Shown: piece after piece, positions 32,392-40,545 of the stretch | Numbering within the stretch: position 1 is the first letter of the stretch | Layout of the letters: every line of letters starts with the position of its first letter | From: Leptotrichia sp. oral taxon 223 | GTDB lineage: Bacteria; Fusobacteriota; Fusobacteriia; Fusobacteriales; Leptotrichiaceae | Length of the DNA stretch: 64,000 nucleotides | Assembly: GCF_013394795.1 (NCBI RefSeq) | Contig: NZ_JABXYU010000004.1 | Span: 248,001-312,000 of the forward strand | Direction: 5' to 3' | Translations under genes and position numbers: made by a program | The notes under the pieces: generated by a model | Databases searched by the model: none | What the model was told of the DNA's origin: nothing | Seen by the model: only the letters and a program-made list of their open reading frames with translations

Positions 32392-32670
32392 TTAAGTTTT
32401 GTGTTTCATTATGTTGTCGTTTAAGAAACTTTTGTTTGAAAAAAAATAAACATTTGGATCTAAATTATACATCTTGCATATTTTTCTCACCTGAATCAAA
32501 TTAAAGTCTGCACCTTTTCTGTTATTAATTTTCTTGCTGAAACTACCTTCAGACATCCCAAGTTGGGAAGCAACGTCCTTATTTTTTATGTTTTTTTCTA
32601 TCAGGAATTGCTTCAATCTAATGTACATGTCATTTTTCACATCCTCTCCCAAATTATTTTTTGTTATCAC
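32392..32670 (-). CDS. Cro-like helix-turn-helix regulator
   Basis: Up to 92 aa. The core KQFLIEKNIKNKDVASQLGMSEGSFSKKINNRKGADFNLIQVRKICKMYNL is an XRE/Cro helix-turn-helix. The frame opens at GTG 32670, which lies inside the operator and next to the predicted transcript start, so an internal ATG (MYIRLKQFL, 32628) after GGGAGAGG may be the true start. It is the first gene of the leftward early operon, divergent from the repressor, the standard Cro position. Confidence 0.75.
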   Translation of the reverse strand: MITKNNLGEDVKNDMYIRLKQFLIEKNIKNKDVASQLGMSEGSFSKKINNRKGADFNLIQVRKICKMYNLDPNVYFFSNKSFLNDNIMKHKT

Positions 32671-32712
32671 TTACGATAACACAAGTGTATCACAAAAAAG
32701 TTTCTTTGTCAA
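32662..32712 (-). promoter_or_regulatory. Early leftward promoter with overlapping operator
   Basis: TTGACA (32712-32707), 17-base spacer, TACACT (32689-32684) on the minus strand. At the predicted start is a perfect inverted repeat TGTTATC-6-GATAACA (32662-32681). This is a typical operator for an XRE-type repressor, probably the product of the divergent gene at 32807. Confidence 0.8.
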
Positions 32713-32739
32713 CAACTTTTTTAAAAAAATAACAAAAAC

Positions 32740-32767
32740 TTGCTTTTTCTGAAACTTGTGGTATAAT
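32740..32767 (+). promoter_or_regulatory. Promoter for the immunity repressor
   Basis: TTGCTT (32740-32745), 16-base spacer, TATAAT (32762-32767) with an extended TG ahead. AAGGAGGTGAT follows before the ATG at 32807. Confidence 0.75.
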
Positions 32768-32806
32768 ACTACTGACAATAAAGAATTTTAAGGAGGTGAT
32801 AATTTT

Positions 32807-33238
32807 ATGCAAAATGTTAAATTTAAGTACGGTGATAGATTAAAAGAACTGCGAAAGCCTATCGGACACCCAGAGAATAGTTTGAGCATGGATGATTTAT
32901 GTAAAAAACTCTCATCTAAATTTGACTTAAAAATTAATAAGAGTATGATGTCTCGTTGGGAAAATGGAACAGCAGTTCCAGATAATAAACACATAATAGC
33001 ATACGCTAAATTCTTTGATGTTGACATGAATTATTTGATAGGATTAACAAACATAAAACGTAAATTGTCGGACATTAACCTTGGTGGAAACGCTGACTTG
33101 GATTCCAAAATATCTGATATAGTAAATATGTTAAACCGTTTAGATGTCGATAAAATTACTATTATTTATGAAATGTTACTGAAATTCATAGACATGGATA
33201 TAGGGACATTAACAAGTTATAACAACATCATAAAATAA
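32807..33238 (+). CDS. XRE-family immunity repressor (CI-like, no protease domain)
   Basis: 143 aa. Residues 8-75 (YGDRLKELRKPIG...KINKSMMSRWENGTAVPDNKHIIAYAKFFDVDMNYLIG) form a classic XRE helix-turn-helix. The C-terminal 65 residues are helical (LDSKISDIVNMLNRLDVDKITIIYEMLLKFIDMD), likely for dimerisation. The S24 self-cleavage domain of lambda CI is missing, so induction must work another way. Divergent from the Cro-like gene across the operator. Confidence 0.85.
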   Translation: MQNVKFKYGDRLKELRKPIGHPENSLSMDDLCKKLSSKFDLKINKSMMSRWENGTAVPDNKHIIAYAKFFDVDMNYLIGLTNIKRKLSDINLGGNADLDSKISDIVNMLNRLDVDKITIIYEMLLKFIDMDIGTLTSYNNIIK

Positions 33239-33263
33239 AATTAAAAATGGAGGCTAATATAAA

Positions 33264-33977
33264 ATGGTATTTGGTAACTATAATAATGGTGTAAGCATGT
33301 ATAATCCTGGGGATTCTATCGTAGGATTGAACATAATGATAAAGAAAAACAACAAAAATTATGAAATTTTTACTCAAGGAGTATTTTTTAGAGAAAATGA
33401 TGAAATGGGGCTCATCGTCCCTAAAAACAATGAAATCTTAGATTTTGACGGGGACATCGTTGTAACTGTTATTGGAAAGTATCTTACTCAAGAATTAGAG
33501 TTCAATGTTTCTTCAAGGGTTCATGTTGGGCAAAGTGATTATTTAATGTACATTCCCCTTAACGATTTAAAAGTGGCAGGAAATGAGATTGTGCATAAAA
33601 ACAAAGTTTACAATAAAAATATACTAACTAGCATAAGATATTGTATGAGAGCTAATTTCCTACAACCAAGCCAGTGGAGTGTACAATATATTACATACAG
33701 TTATTTAGGCGGAGCTTCTAAAAACCCAATATCAAACAATGTTCTAGTGTTTTTAGATAGAACTGACACAGGGCATTCTGTAATCGCAACTTGGGATGTC
33801 CATATGTTCGACGGAAGCCCCGCTGTGTATATTGCCAATGATAATTTTGGAAACTCTAGGTATTATATTGGGGGAATTATAATTTCTAATATTACCACTT
33901 TAAATAAAGCAAATAATAATATTGGAATTTTTGTTGATTGCAACGAAATTACCAACCTACTATCAGATGCGTTATAA
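33264..33977 (+). CDS. Lysogeny-module protein of unknown function
   Basis: 237 aa, no signal peptide or membrane segment, beta-rich (GLIVPKNNEILDFDGDIVVTVIGKYL..., AVYIANDNFGNSRYYIGGIIISNI). GGAGG precedes the ATG 25 bases after the repressor stop, so it is probably co-transcribed with the repressor and expressed in the lysogen. This position is typical of immunity partners, superinfection exclusion or defence cargo. No known fold or motif is recognised. Confidence 0.7.
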   Translation: MVFGNYNNGVSMYNPGDSIVGLNIMIKKNNKNYEIFTQGVFFRENDEMGLIVPKNNEILDFDGDIVVTVIGKYLTQELEFNVSSRVHVGQSDYLMYIPLNDLKVAGNEIVHKNKVYNKNILTSIRYCMRANFLQPSQWSVQYITYSYLGGASKNPISNNVLVFLDRTDTGHSVIATWDVHMFDGSPAVYIANDNFGNSRYYIGGIIISNITTLNKANNNIGIFVDCNEITNLLSDAL

Positions 33978-34086
33978 TAAAATCATCGCAACAAAAACTG
34001 TTAAACTTAGCAGATTAACTTGGATAAGTTTAGTTAAGAAAACGATTATCGGATTTATAAAACCACAATTATAGAAAGGAAGAATT

Positions 34087-34686
34087 ATGGCAAGAAAAAT
34101 TATTGGAGAGGACGGAAAGATCTATTATGAGAAAAAACCTATCTACAAGCGATGGTGGTTTATTTTACTGGTTGTACTAATTGTAATTGGGATTATTGGA
34201 AATATAGGAAAAGATAAAAACAATGTATCCAGTACAGCTAAAACATCAACACCTAACGAGAAAGATAAGATTGAAAAATTTAAAATAGGAGATACTGTGA
34301 ATACTAAAAATATTGAACTTACAGTAAACGATAAGACTTCGGCATCTAGTGTTAGCGATAAAAGTGGTTTTTTATCATTCAAACCTGATGGAGAGGATAA
34401 TAAATTTTTGATTCTACACGTTACAATAAAAAACATATCGAAAGAGATGATTTCTCTTGATTCGGGAAGTTTCCAGCTTTTTTCAGAGGACACTCAATAT
34501 TCGCCTACTATGATTATGGTGGATGATGGGTTAAACTACGATAGCATTAACCCTGGGGTCAAAATCAAAAAGCGGGTGTTTTTTGACATTCCAAAAGGTA
34601 TTGCGGATTCAAAGAATTTAAAACTGAAACTTGGAAGTACTTTTTTCTCTAACACAGGTGGAAATATAGAAATTGATTTAAAATAA
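34087..34686 (+). CDS. Membrane-anchored DUF4352 (telokin-like) protein
   Basis: 199 aa. After a basic start there is one membrane segment (RWWFILLVVLIVIGIIGNIG, residues 20-40), then a low-complexity Ser/Thr/Lys linker. An immunoglobulin-like DUF4352 domain follows: IGDTVNTKNIELTVND..., DNKFLILHVTIKNISKEMI, GVKIKKRVFFDIPKG. The domain would lie outside the membrane. Such proteins often occur in prophage lysogeny regions and could alter the cell surface or block other phages; the role here is not shown. Confidence 0.8.
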   Translation: MARKIIGEDGKIYYEKKPIYKRWWFILLVVLIVIGIIGNIGKDKNNVSSTAKTSTPNEKDKIEKFKIGDTVNTKNIELTVNDKTSASSVSDKSGFLSFKPDGEDNKFLILHVTIKNISKEMISLDSGSFQLFSEDTQYSPTMIMVDDGLNYDSINPGVKIKKRVFFDIPKGIADSKNLKLKLGSTFFSNTGGNIEIDLK

Positions 34687-34724
34687 ACAAAAAAATAGCC
34701 CCTACGGCAATAGGGACTAAGCAA

Positions 34725-34762
34725 TGTGATATACTCACAAACACCAATAGAAGTATATCACA
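34725..34762. repeat. Perfect 11-bp inverted repeat upstream of the integrase
   Basis: TGTGATATACT (34725-34735) and AGTATATCACA (34752-34762), 16-base loop. Just before it, TAGCCCCTA and TAGGGACTA (34696-34719) form a second hairpin with a T tract on the minus strand. The 34725 repeat may be an integrase-control site or attachment arm. Confidence 0.5.
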
Positions 34763-34801
34763 CAAACCTTTAAAATTCAATACAAGGAGTGTGATTTTTT
34801 T

Positions 34802-35830
34802 ATGAAAAATCCAAATGGATATGGATCCGTTATAAAACTGGGTGGAAAAAGAAGAAAGCCCTTTGGTGCCAGAATTACAACTGGTTATAGCAATAACGGA
34901 AAACAAACTTTTAAATATATAGGATATTTTGAAACAAGAAAAGCGGCTATGCAGGCCCTCGCTGAATACAATGCCAATCCCTATGACATAGACCTGGAAA
35001 AAATTACGATTAGAGAGGTTATGGATAGATTTATTAAAGAAAAGGAACAAACAATTGAAAATTTAACATTAAAGTCTTATAAAATGTATTACAGGTATTT
35101 AAAGCCGCTGCACAATAAAAAAATTAGAGATGTAAAAACTATTGAACTCCAAACTTTTATCGACAGTATGCCTCAACTCTCGACTGGAACTTTGAAGAAT
35201 TTAAAATCATTTATTGGACTGGTGCTAAAAAAAGCTATGGAACTGGATATTATAGATAAGGACTACAGTCAGTTTATAAAACTTCCTAAACATAGAAATA
35301 AAATTGAAAGAAAAGTATTTACAGAAGAGGAAATTGCTATATTATGGACTAATCTGAACGAATTTGATTACGTTGATGTAATTCTCATATTAATTTACAC
35401 AGGTATGAGAATAAATGAACTGTTAAAACTTCCAAAAGAAAATATAAACCTTGAAGAAAATACTATAATTGGTGGAAATAAAACTAAAGCAGGTAAAAAT
35501 AGAGTAATCCCGATACACCCCAAAATACTTCCACTTATAACTAGAAGAATGTCCAACAAAACATTTTTCCTAATCCCAAATAAGTCAGAAGAAGGATATT
35601 ATCTATACAATAATTTCAGAAAGAATGAATTTATGAAGATAATGAAAAAACTGGGAATGGAGCATACTGTACACGATACAAGGCACACCTTTGCAACAAT
35701 GATAACAGATGTGTCAACTAATGAGAGTGCGATAACTCAGATTTTAGGCCACACTAATATCAAAATGACAAGAAAGTACACTCACACTAATATTGAGAAA
35801 ATGAGAAAGGAAATGGAGAAAATAAATTAA
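34802..35830 (+). CDS. int: Tyrosine site-specific integrase
   Basis: 342 aa. The N-terminal region (KNPNGYGSVIKLGGKRRKPFGARITTGY) is the arm-binding domain and residues 75-170 the SAM-like core-binding domain. The catalytic domain has TGMRINELLKL (Arg), HDTRHTFAT (His-x-x-Arg), ILGHTNIKMTRKYTHT (His and the Tyr nucleophile). It integrates and excises the prophage. AAGGAG precedes the ATG. It ends the phage genes on the right; the attachment core should lie shortly downstream. Confidence 0.95.
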   Translation: MKNPNGYGSVIKLGGKRRKPFGARITTGYSNNGKQTFKYIGYFETRKAAMQALAEYNANPYDIDLEKITIREVMDRFIKEKEQTIENLTLKSYKMYYRYLKPLHNKKIRDVKTIELQTFIDSMPQLSTGTLKNLKSFIGLVLKKAMELDIIDKDYSQFIKLPKHRNKIERKVFTEEEIAILWTNLNEFDYVDVILILIYTGMRINELLKLPKENINLEENTIIGGNKTKAGKNRVIPIHPKILPLITRRMSNKTFFLIPNKSEEGYYLYNNFRKNEFMKIMKKLGMEHTVHDTRHTFATMITDVSTNESAITQILGHTNIKMTRKYTHTNIEKMRKEMEKIN

Positions 35831-35837
35831 TAAATGC

Positions 35838-35868
35838 AATACCGGGAACAAATATCCTGGTATTTTTT
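35838..35868 (+). terminator. Terminator after the integrase
   Basis: AATACCGGG (35838-35846) pairs with CCTGGTATT (35856-35864) with one G-U, followed by a T run. Confidence 0.75.
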
Positions 35869-35889
35869 ATGCATAGCTCGCTAGCAAAT

Positions 35890-35911
35890 TTGTATACTAC
35901 TTGTATACTAC
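35890..35911. repeat. Tandem TTGTATACTAC repeat, candidate attachment-site region
   Basis: TTGTATACTAC occurs twice back to back, 60 bases past the integrase stop and before the host malQ promoter. The other attachment site is outside the window, so the crossover cannot be fixed. The rest of 35870-36040 shows nothing else. Confidence 0.4.
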
Positions 35912-36041
35912 CGTTAAAAAATTACGTATTTTTACAGAATTTTCTCTAAAAATTTAAAAACTATTAAATCTCTGAAAGTCCTTTATTTCCAATACTCCCG
36001 CCCCTTTTTCAAATTTTAACAATTATACATTTACGTATATG

Positions 36042-36070
36042 TTGACTTTTGGCATAAAATATAGTATATT
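36042..36070 (+). promoter_or_regulatory. malQ promoter
   Basis: TTGACT (36042-36047), 17-base spacer, TATATT (36065-36070). AAGGAGG follows 7 bases ahead of the malQ ATG. It is the first clearly host signal after the prophage. Confidence 0.8.
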
Positions 36071-36126
36071 TAGTATGAGAAATAAAAAATTTGATTTTAT
36101 TAATAAATTTTAAGGAGGATATAGAA

Positions 36127-37617
36127 ATGTTTGAGAGAAGTTCTGGAATTTTGTTACATCCTACTTCACTTCCTGGGAAATATGGAATTGGAAGTTTAGG
36201 GAAAGAAGCATACAAATTTGTGGATTTCCTAAAAAAAGCAAATCAGAAATTATGGCAAATTTTCCCGCTTGGGCCAACTGGATACGGGGATTCACCTTAC
36301 CAATGCTTTTCAACATTCGCTGGAAACCCATATTTAATTGATTTTGACTTGTTAATCGAGCAAAATTTATTAACTGAGGAAGATTTGAAAAATGTTGATT
36401 TTGGAGGAAACGAAGAATATATTGATTATGGTGCTATTTATAATCAAAAATACCCTTTGCTGAGAAAGGCGTATGAAAACTTTAAAGCTAATGGAAATAA
36501 GGATTTAAAAGAAAAATTAGACGCTTTTAAAGCTAAAAATAACGATTGGCTAAATGACTACAGCCTTTTTATCTCTTTGAAAAATCACTTTAATGGGCTT
36601 CCTTGGAGTGAATGGCCACACGACATTAAAATTAGAAAAAAAGCTGCCGTTAATAAATATAAAAAAGAATTAGCTGATGAAATTGAGTACAACAACTTTA
36701 TTCAATGCCTTTTCTTTACTCAATGGGACAACTTGAAAAAATATGCTAATGACAACGGAATCAAAGTAATTGGAGATATACCAATTTTCGTTGCGGTAGA
36801 CAGTTCTGACGCATGGGCAAATCCAGAAATTTTCCTTTTCGATCCTGAACTAAAACCCGTTAAAGTAGCTGGTGTTCCACCTGATTATTTCAGTGCTACA
36901 GGACAACTTTGGGGAAACCCTCTATACGACTGGGACAAATTAAAGGAACTAAACTACAAATGGTGGATAGACAGAGTTAGAGCCAATCTTTCCACTTGCG
37001 ACATCATAAGAATTGACCACTTCAGAGGATTTGAAGCATACTGGGCAGTTCCATTTGGAGAAGATACTGCAATAAACGGGCAATGGGTAAAAGGGCCTGG
37101 AATTGACTTATTTAACAAAATAAAGGAAGAATTGGGAGATTTACCAATTATTGCAGAAGATTTAGGATTAATGACACAAGGAGTTATTGACTTAAGAGAT
37201 GCAACTGGATTCCCAGGAATGAAAATTTTAGGTTTTGCATTTGATTCTAACGAAGAAAATGAATACCTGCCTCACACTTACACAAAAAACTGTGTAGTCT
37301 ATACAGGAACTCATGATAACGACACACTGATCGGATGGTTTACAAAAGCAAAAGAAGAAGATAAACAATTTGCAAGAGATTATCTACATTCATTCTCTGA
37401 TAACGAAATCCACTGGGACGCCCTAAGAGGTGCTTGGAGTTCAGTTGCAAACATGGCAATCGCCCCAATTCAAGATTTCCTAGGATTAGGAAGTGAAGCT
37501 AGAATCAATACCCCTGGACTTGCTAGCGGAAACTGGCAATGGAGATTAAAAGACGGTGTATTGACAGATGAATTGGCAGAAAGAATTGCTAAATTGACAA
37601 AAGTTTATTCAAGATAA
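36127..37617 (+). CDS. malQ: 4-alpha-glucanotransferase (amylomaltase)
   Basis: 496 aa, glycoside hydrolase family 77. It transfers maltosyl and longer glucan chains in maltodextrin or glycogen use. Seen: SGILLHPTSLPGKYGIGSLG, VIGDIPIFVAVDSSDAWANPEIF, IRIDHFRGFEAYWAVP (nucleophile Asp), IAEDLGLMT (acid/base Glu), YTGTHDNDTLIGWF. Start ATG 36127 is placed by its AAGGAGG and conserved MFERSSG opening; a longer frame lacks one. It has its own promoter and terminator. A phage attachment site lying just upstream would leave the gene intact. Confidence 0.97.
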   Translation: MFERSSGILLHPTSLPGKYGIGSLGKEAYKFVDFLKKANQKLWQIFPLGPTGYGDSPYQCFSTFAGNPYLIDFDLLIEQNLLTEEDLKNVDFGGNEEYIDYGAIYNQKYPLLRKAYENFKANGNKDLKEKLDAFKAKNNDWLNDYSLFISLKNHFNGLPWSEWPHDIKIRKKAAVNKYKKELADEIEYNNFIQCLFFTQWDNLKKYANDNGIKVIGDIPIFVAVDSSDAWANPEIFLFDPELKPVKVAGVPPDYFSATGQLWGNPLYDWDKLKELNYKWWIDRVRANLSTCDIIRIDHFRGFEAYWAVPFGEDTAINGQWVKGPGIDLFNKIKEELGDLPIIAEDLGLMTQGVIDLRDATGFPGMKILGFAFDSNEENEYLPHTYTKNCVVYTGTHDNDTLIGWFTKAKEEDKQFARDYLHSFSDNEIHWDALRGAWSSVANMAIAPIQDFLGLGSEARINTPGLASGNWQWRLKDGVLTDELAERIAKLTKVYSR

Positions 37618-37654
37618 TTTATAATATTTTTGAATTTTAAAAATTAGGATAAAT

Positions 37655-37704
37655 AAAAATAGAGAGAAAATTGAAAATGCTATTCAAAAAACTCTCTATT
37701 TTTT
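37655..37704 (+). terminator. malQ terminator
   Basis: AAAAATAGAGAG (37655-37666) pairs with CTCTCTATTTTT (37692-37703), with flanking A and T runs, so it may act from both sides. A further 9-bp palindrome (CAAGAAGTC/GACTTCTTG, 37768-37787) lies downstream without a T run. Confidence 0.75.
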
Positions 37705-37858
37705 ATTATATTTATTTAATCTAATACTCATTTGAAAAATAGAACTAATATTTTATTTATTTTCTGACAAGAAGTCAAGACTTCTTGCTAAACAGAATTT
37801 ATAACAAATCCATTGTTTTAATGGAGAATATTATAAATCCTATTTAAAAAATTTCTTT

Positions 37859-38653
37859 CTATTTTTCATTTTTTTCCAATTTATCTTCCAATTTTCCCAT
37901 TTCTACTTTATATTTCTCAAATAATTCTTTAGACTTAATCTTATTACCTTTTTTCTCATAAAATACACTCATACAGAGATATGAATTTGGATCACCTTTT
38001 TTAATACCTAATTCACATATTTTTTTACCTTCTTCAGCTCCTTCATCATAAATTTTAGCTATTCCATAAAATCCATAAGCATATATATTTCCTCTTTTAT
38101 ATTCTTTGTTTACCAATTCTCTTATTTCATCGTTTGCTTCTTCAATTTCACTATAACTTATTACTAAATTACTTATTGAAATGTCATTTCCTTTATCCAA
38201 TGCTTTTTTATAATATTCTATTGCTTTTTTATAATTTTGGTTATTATAATAAAGGATTCCTAATGTATTAAATACCGTAGCATCATTATTTTTAATGCTT
38301 CTTAACAGCTTTTCTGCTTCTTTTTCCTTGTTTTGCTTTATATAAATATATGCCAAATTAATTTTCATTCTTTCTTTTAATTTTTCATCTCTAGTATTTT
38401 CTAAATCCTTCAAAAGATAGTATTCTGCCTTTTCAAACTTACCTTGAACAGAATATAAATATCCTAAAGCGTTATAAGCCTGTGTATTGCCTTTTTTCAA
38501 TGCTTCCAAAAGATATTTTTCCGCTTCGTTATATTTTTTTTCATCAATATAACTATTTCCTTTTTTAAATTCCTCATCGCCATTTGCTGCATAAATTATT
38601 GAAAAACTAAAAATTAACAGCATCAAAATTAAAAATTTAGGTTTCATTTTCAT
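37859..38653 (-). CDS. Secreted tetratricopeptide/Sel1-type repeat protein
   Basis: 264 aa with an N-terminal signal peptide (FLILMLLIFSFSIIYAANG). It is made of TPR-like repeats: YNEAEKYLLEALKKGNTQAYNALGYLYSVQGKFEKAEYYL, then YKKAIEYYKKALDKGND. These repeats serve protein-protein contacts, probably at the envelope or periplasm. It is the last gene in line after the pur operon but separated by an inverted repeat, so it may have its own promoter. Partner unknown. Confidence 0.8.
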   Translation of the reverse strand: MKMKPKFLILMLLIFSFSIIYAANGDEEFKKGNSYIDEKKYNEAEKYLLEALKKGNTQAYNALGYLYSVQGKFEKAEYYLLKDLENTRDEKLKERMKINLAYIYIKQNKEKEAEKLLRSIKNNDATVFNTLGILYYNNQNYKKAIEYYKKALDKGNDISISNLVISYSEIEEANDEIRELVNKEYKRGNIYAYGFYGIAKIYDEGAEEGKKICELGIKKGDPNSYLCMSVFYEKKGNKIKSKELFEKYKVEMGKLEDKLEKNEK

Positions 38654-38688
38654 CTCCTCTCAGTTTTTATGTTTCTATTTCCCAGAGC

Positions 38689-38733
38689 TACGGTAATATT
38701 TAATCAAAGAAATTTATCTAGAATATTACCGTA
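38689..38733. repeat. 12-bp perfect inverted repeat upstream of the TPR gene
   Basis: TACGGTAATATT (38689-38700) and AATATTACCGTA (38722-38733), with a 21-base loop and no T run on either strand. It may be an mRNA hairpin or operator between the pur operon tail and the TPR gene. Confidence 0.45.
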
Positions 38734-38757
38734 TATCTATTTTTACTTTTACGCCTT

Positions 38758-38871
38758 CTAATTATTCCTATTTTTATCCTTTATTTTTTTCTGAATAAAT
38801 TTTACCATCAAGAATCCAGTTAATCCTCCCGCAATCATCGCAACAACTACTAGTATTCCCTCTAAATCCAT
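38758..38871 (-). CDS. Possible 37-aa membrane peptide after purN
   Basis: MDLEGILVVVAMIAGGLTGFLMVKFIQ followed by a basic tail (KKIKDKNRNN). One membrane helix with cytoplasmic positive tail. AAGGAATGA lies 8-10 bases before the ATG, 28 bases after the purN stop. It is short, but the hydrophobic pattern and start signal look real. Confidence 0.45.
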   Translation of the reverse strand: MDLEGILVVVAMIAGGLTGFLMVKFIQKKIKDKNRNN

Positions 38872-38899
38872 ATTTAACTCATTCCTTTACTTTTCAAAA

Positions 38900-39523
38900 T
38901 TATTGTCCCAATAACTTTTTAATCCCTTCAATTAACAAAATATGCTCTTTTTCCAGCACCCTTTTCTGTAAAATTTCAGGTGTGTCCTCTTCATAAACAG
39001 GGACTTTTACATTTGTTATGATTTCTCCTGTGTCGATTCCATTGTCTACAAAATGAATTGTGCAGCCGCTTTCTTTTTCCTTGTTTGCGATTACAGCTTC
39101 GTGGACTTTTATTCCGTACATTCCTTTTCCACCGTATTTTGGGAGAAGTGATGGATGGATATTTATAATTTTACGATTCCATTTGTTTATGAAACTTTCT
39201 GATAAAATTGACAAATAGCCTGCGAGTACGATGTAATCCGTTCTTTCTGTATCATTTTCCAAAATAGCGTTTATTTCATCTGACAAATTTTTTCCAAATA
39301 ATTTTTTATCAAGCATTATGCTTTTTATTCCATGTTTTTCAGCTCTTTCCAGTCCGAAGCATTCCCTGTCGGCTACTACATAGGAAATTTCACAGTTTAA
39401 GTTGCCATTTTCGATGTTGTTGATGATTGACTGTAAATTTGAGCCTGAACCTGATATAAAGACTGCTATACGTGTTTTTTTATTTTTTGATTTATCTTTT
39501 GAATTTTCGATTATTTTAGACAT
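38900..39523 (-). CDS. purN: Phosphoribosylglycinamide formyltransferase
   Basis: 207 aa. Transfers the formyl group from 10-formyl-THF to GAR (step 3 of purine synthesis). Motifs: IAVFISGSGSNLQSII, LAGYLSILSESFINKWNRKIINIHPSLLPKYGGKGMYG (catalytic N-H), GCTIHFVDNGIDTGEII (catalytic D). There is a 16-residue charged N-terminal extension before the usual start. The start overlaps the purM stop by 13 bases. Last enzyme of the purLECFMN run. Confidence 0.95.
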   Translation of the reverse strand: MSKIIENSKDKSKNKKTRIAVFISGSGSNLQSIINNIENGNLNCEISYVVADRECFGLERAEKHGIKSIMLDKKLFGKNLSDEINAILENDTERTDYIVLAGYLSILSESFINKWNRKIINIHPSLLPKYGGKGMYGIKVHEAVIANKEKESGCTIHFVDNGIDTGEIITNVKVPVYEEDTPEILQKRVLEKEHILLIEGIKKLLGQ

Positions 39524-40509
39524 ATTTTTTCATCACCTTTTTCAATATATCCGATTTCATAAGCATTTTCTCCATTTTGTCCTAAAATTTCAATCACTTT
39601 TTCCTTATCTTTTGCGTCTACAATCAATACAAATCCTACACCCATATTAAATGTTCCCCACATTTCCTCTTCACTTACTCTTGAAAATGCATCGTGCTTG
39701 AATAACTCGTGAATTTGAATTTTTGATTTTTGTATATTTGCACAAAGTCCATCAGGTATTGTTCTTGGAACATTTTCGATAAGCCCTCCACCCGTGATGT
39801 GGGCCATTCCGTTGATTTTTACTTCCTTCATTACAGCTTGAACTGGTTTTACATAAATTTTTGTCGGAGTCAATAGATGCTCTCCAATTGTTTTCCCATT
39901 GTAAACTTCAGTAAAGTCAGTAAATAATTTTCTGATTAGTGAAAAGCCGTTACTGTGTGCTCCGCTTGATGGAATTGCAATTAAAACATCATTTTCCTTA
40001 ACATCTGAACCATTCACAATTTGATCCTCTTCTACTGCCCCTACTGCAAATCCTGCAATATCGTATTCTCCCGGAGTATAGAATCCTGGCATTTCAGCCG
40101 TTTCTCCACCAATTAAGGCAGCTTCTGACTGCAAGCATCCTTCCACAACTCCGCTTACTATTTCAGCTGACACATTTGAGTCTAATTTCCCGCAAGCCAA
40201 GTAATCTAGGAAAAATAATGGCTTTGCTCCGTGACACAAAATATCGTTTATACACATTGCTACACAGTCTATTCCAACTGTGTTGTAAATCCCTGTTTCA
40301 AATGCGACTTTTAATTTTGTCCCAACTCCGTCAGTTCCAGAAACTAACACAGGCTTTTTATAATCTCCAAGTTTGTACAATGCTCCAAAACTTCCCAAAT
40401 CGTTCATAACATTGACATTATACGTACTTTTGGCACCATTTTTTATTTTTTCTACACTTTTATATCCTTCTTCTTTATCTACTCCCGAATCTTTATAAGA
40501 AATTGACAT
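39511..40509 (-). CDS. purM: Phosphoribosylformylglycinamidine cyclo-ligase (AIR synthetase)
   Basis: 332 aa. ATP-dependent ring closure of FGAM to AIR. Seen: YKDSGVDKEEGYKSVEKIK, DLGSFGALY, LVSGTDGVGTKLKVA, GGETAEMPGFY, SSGAHSNGFSLIRKL, HITGGGLIENVPR. Length is normal. It sits between purF (36-base gap) and purN (overlap). Confidence 0.97.
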   Translation of the reverse strand: MSISYKDSGVDKEEGYKSVEKIKNGAKSTYNVNVMNDLGSFGALYKLGDYKKPVLVSGTDGVGTKLKVAFETGIYNTVGIDCVAMCINDILCHGAKPLFFLDYLACGKLDSNVSAEIVSGVVEGCLQSEAALIGGETAEMPGFYTPGEYDIAGFAVGAVEEDQIVNGSDVKENDVLIAIPSSGAHSNGFSLIRKLFTDFTEVYNGKTIGEHLLTPTKIYVKPVQAVMKEVKINGMAHITGGGLIENVPRTIPDGLCANIQKSKIQIHELFKHDAFSRVSEEEMWGTFNMGVGFVLIVDAKDKEKVIEILGQNGENAYEIGYIEKGDEKICLK

Positions 40510-40545
40510 TTTTTCCTCCTATTTTTATACAAATTCTTTAATTTT

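Noticed and set aside
36091-36126. Upstream start for malQ
   Set aside because: AAGGAGG directly precedes the internal ATG and the family begins there.
37768-37787. Intrinsic terminator at the perfect palindrome after malQ
   Set aside because: There is a strong 9-bp stem but a 2-base loop and no T run on either strand.
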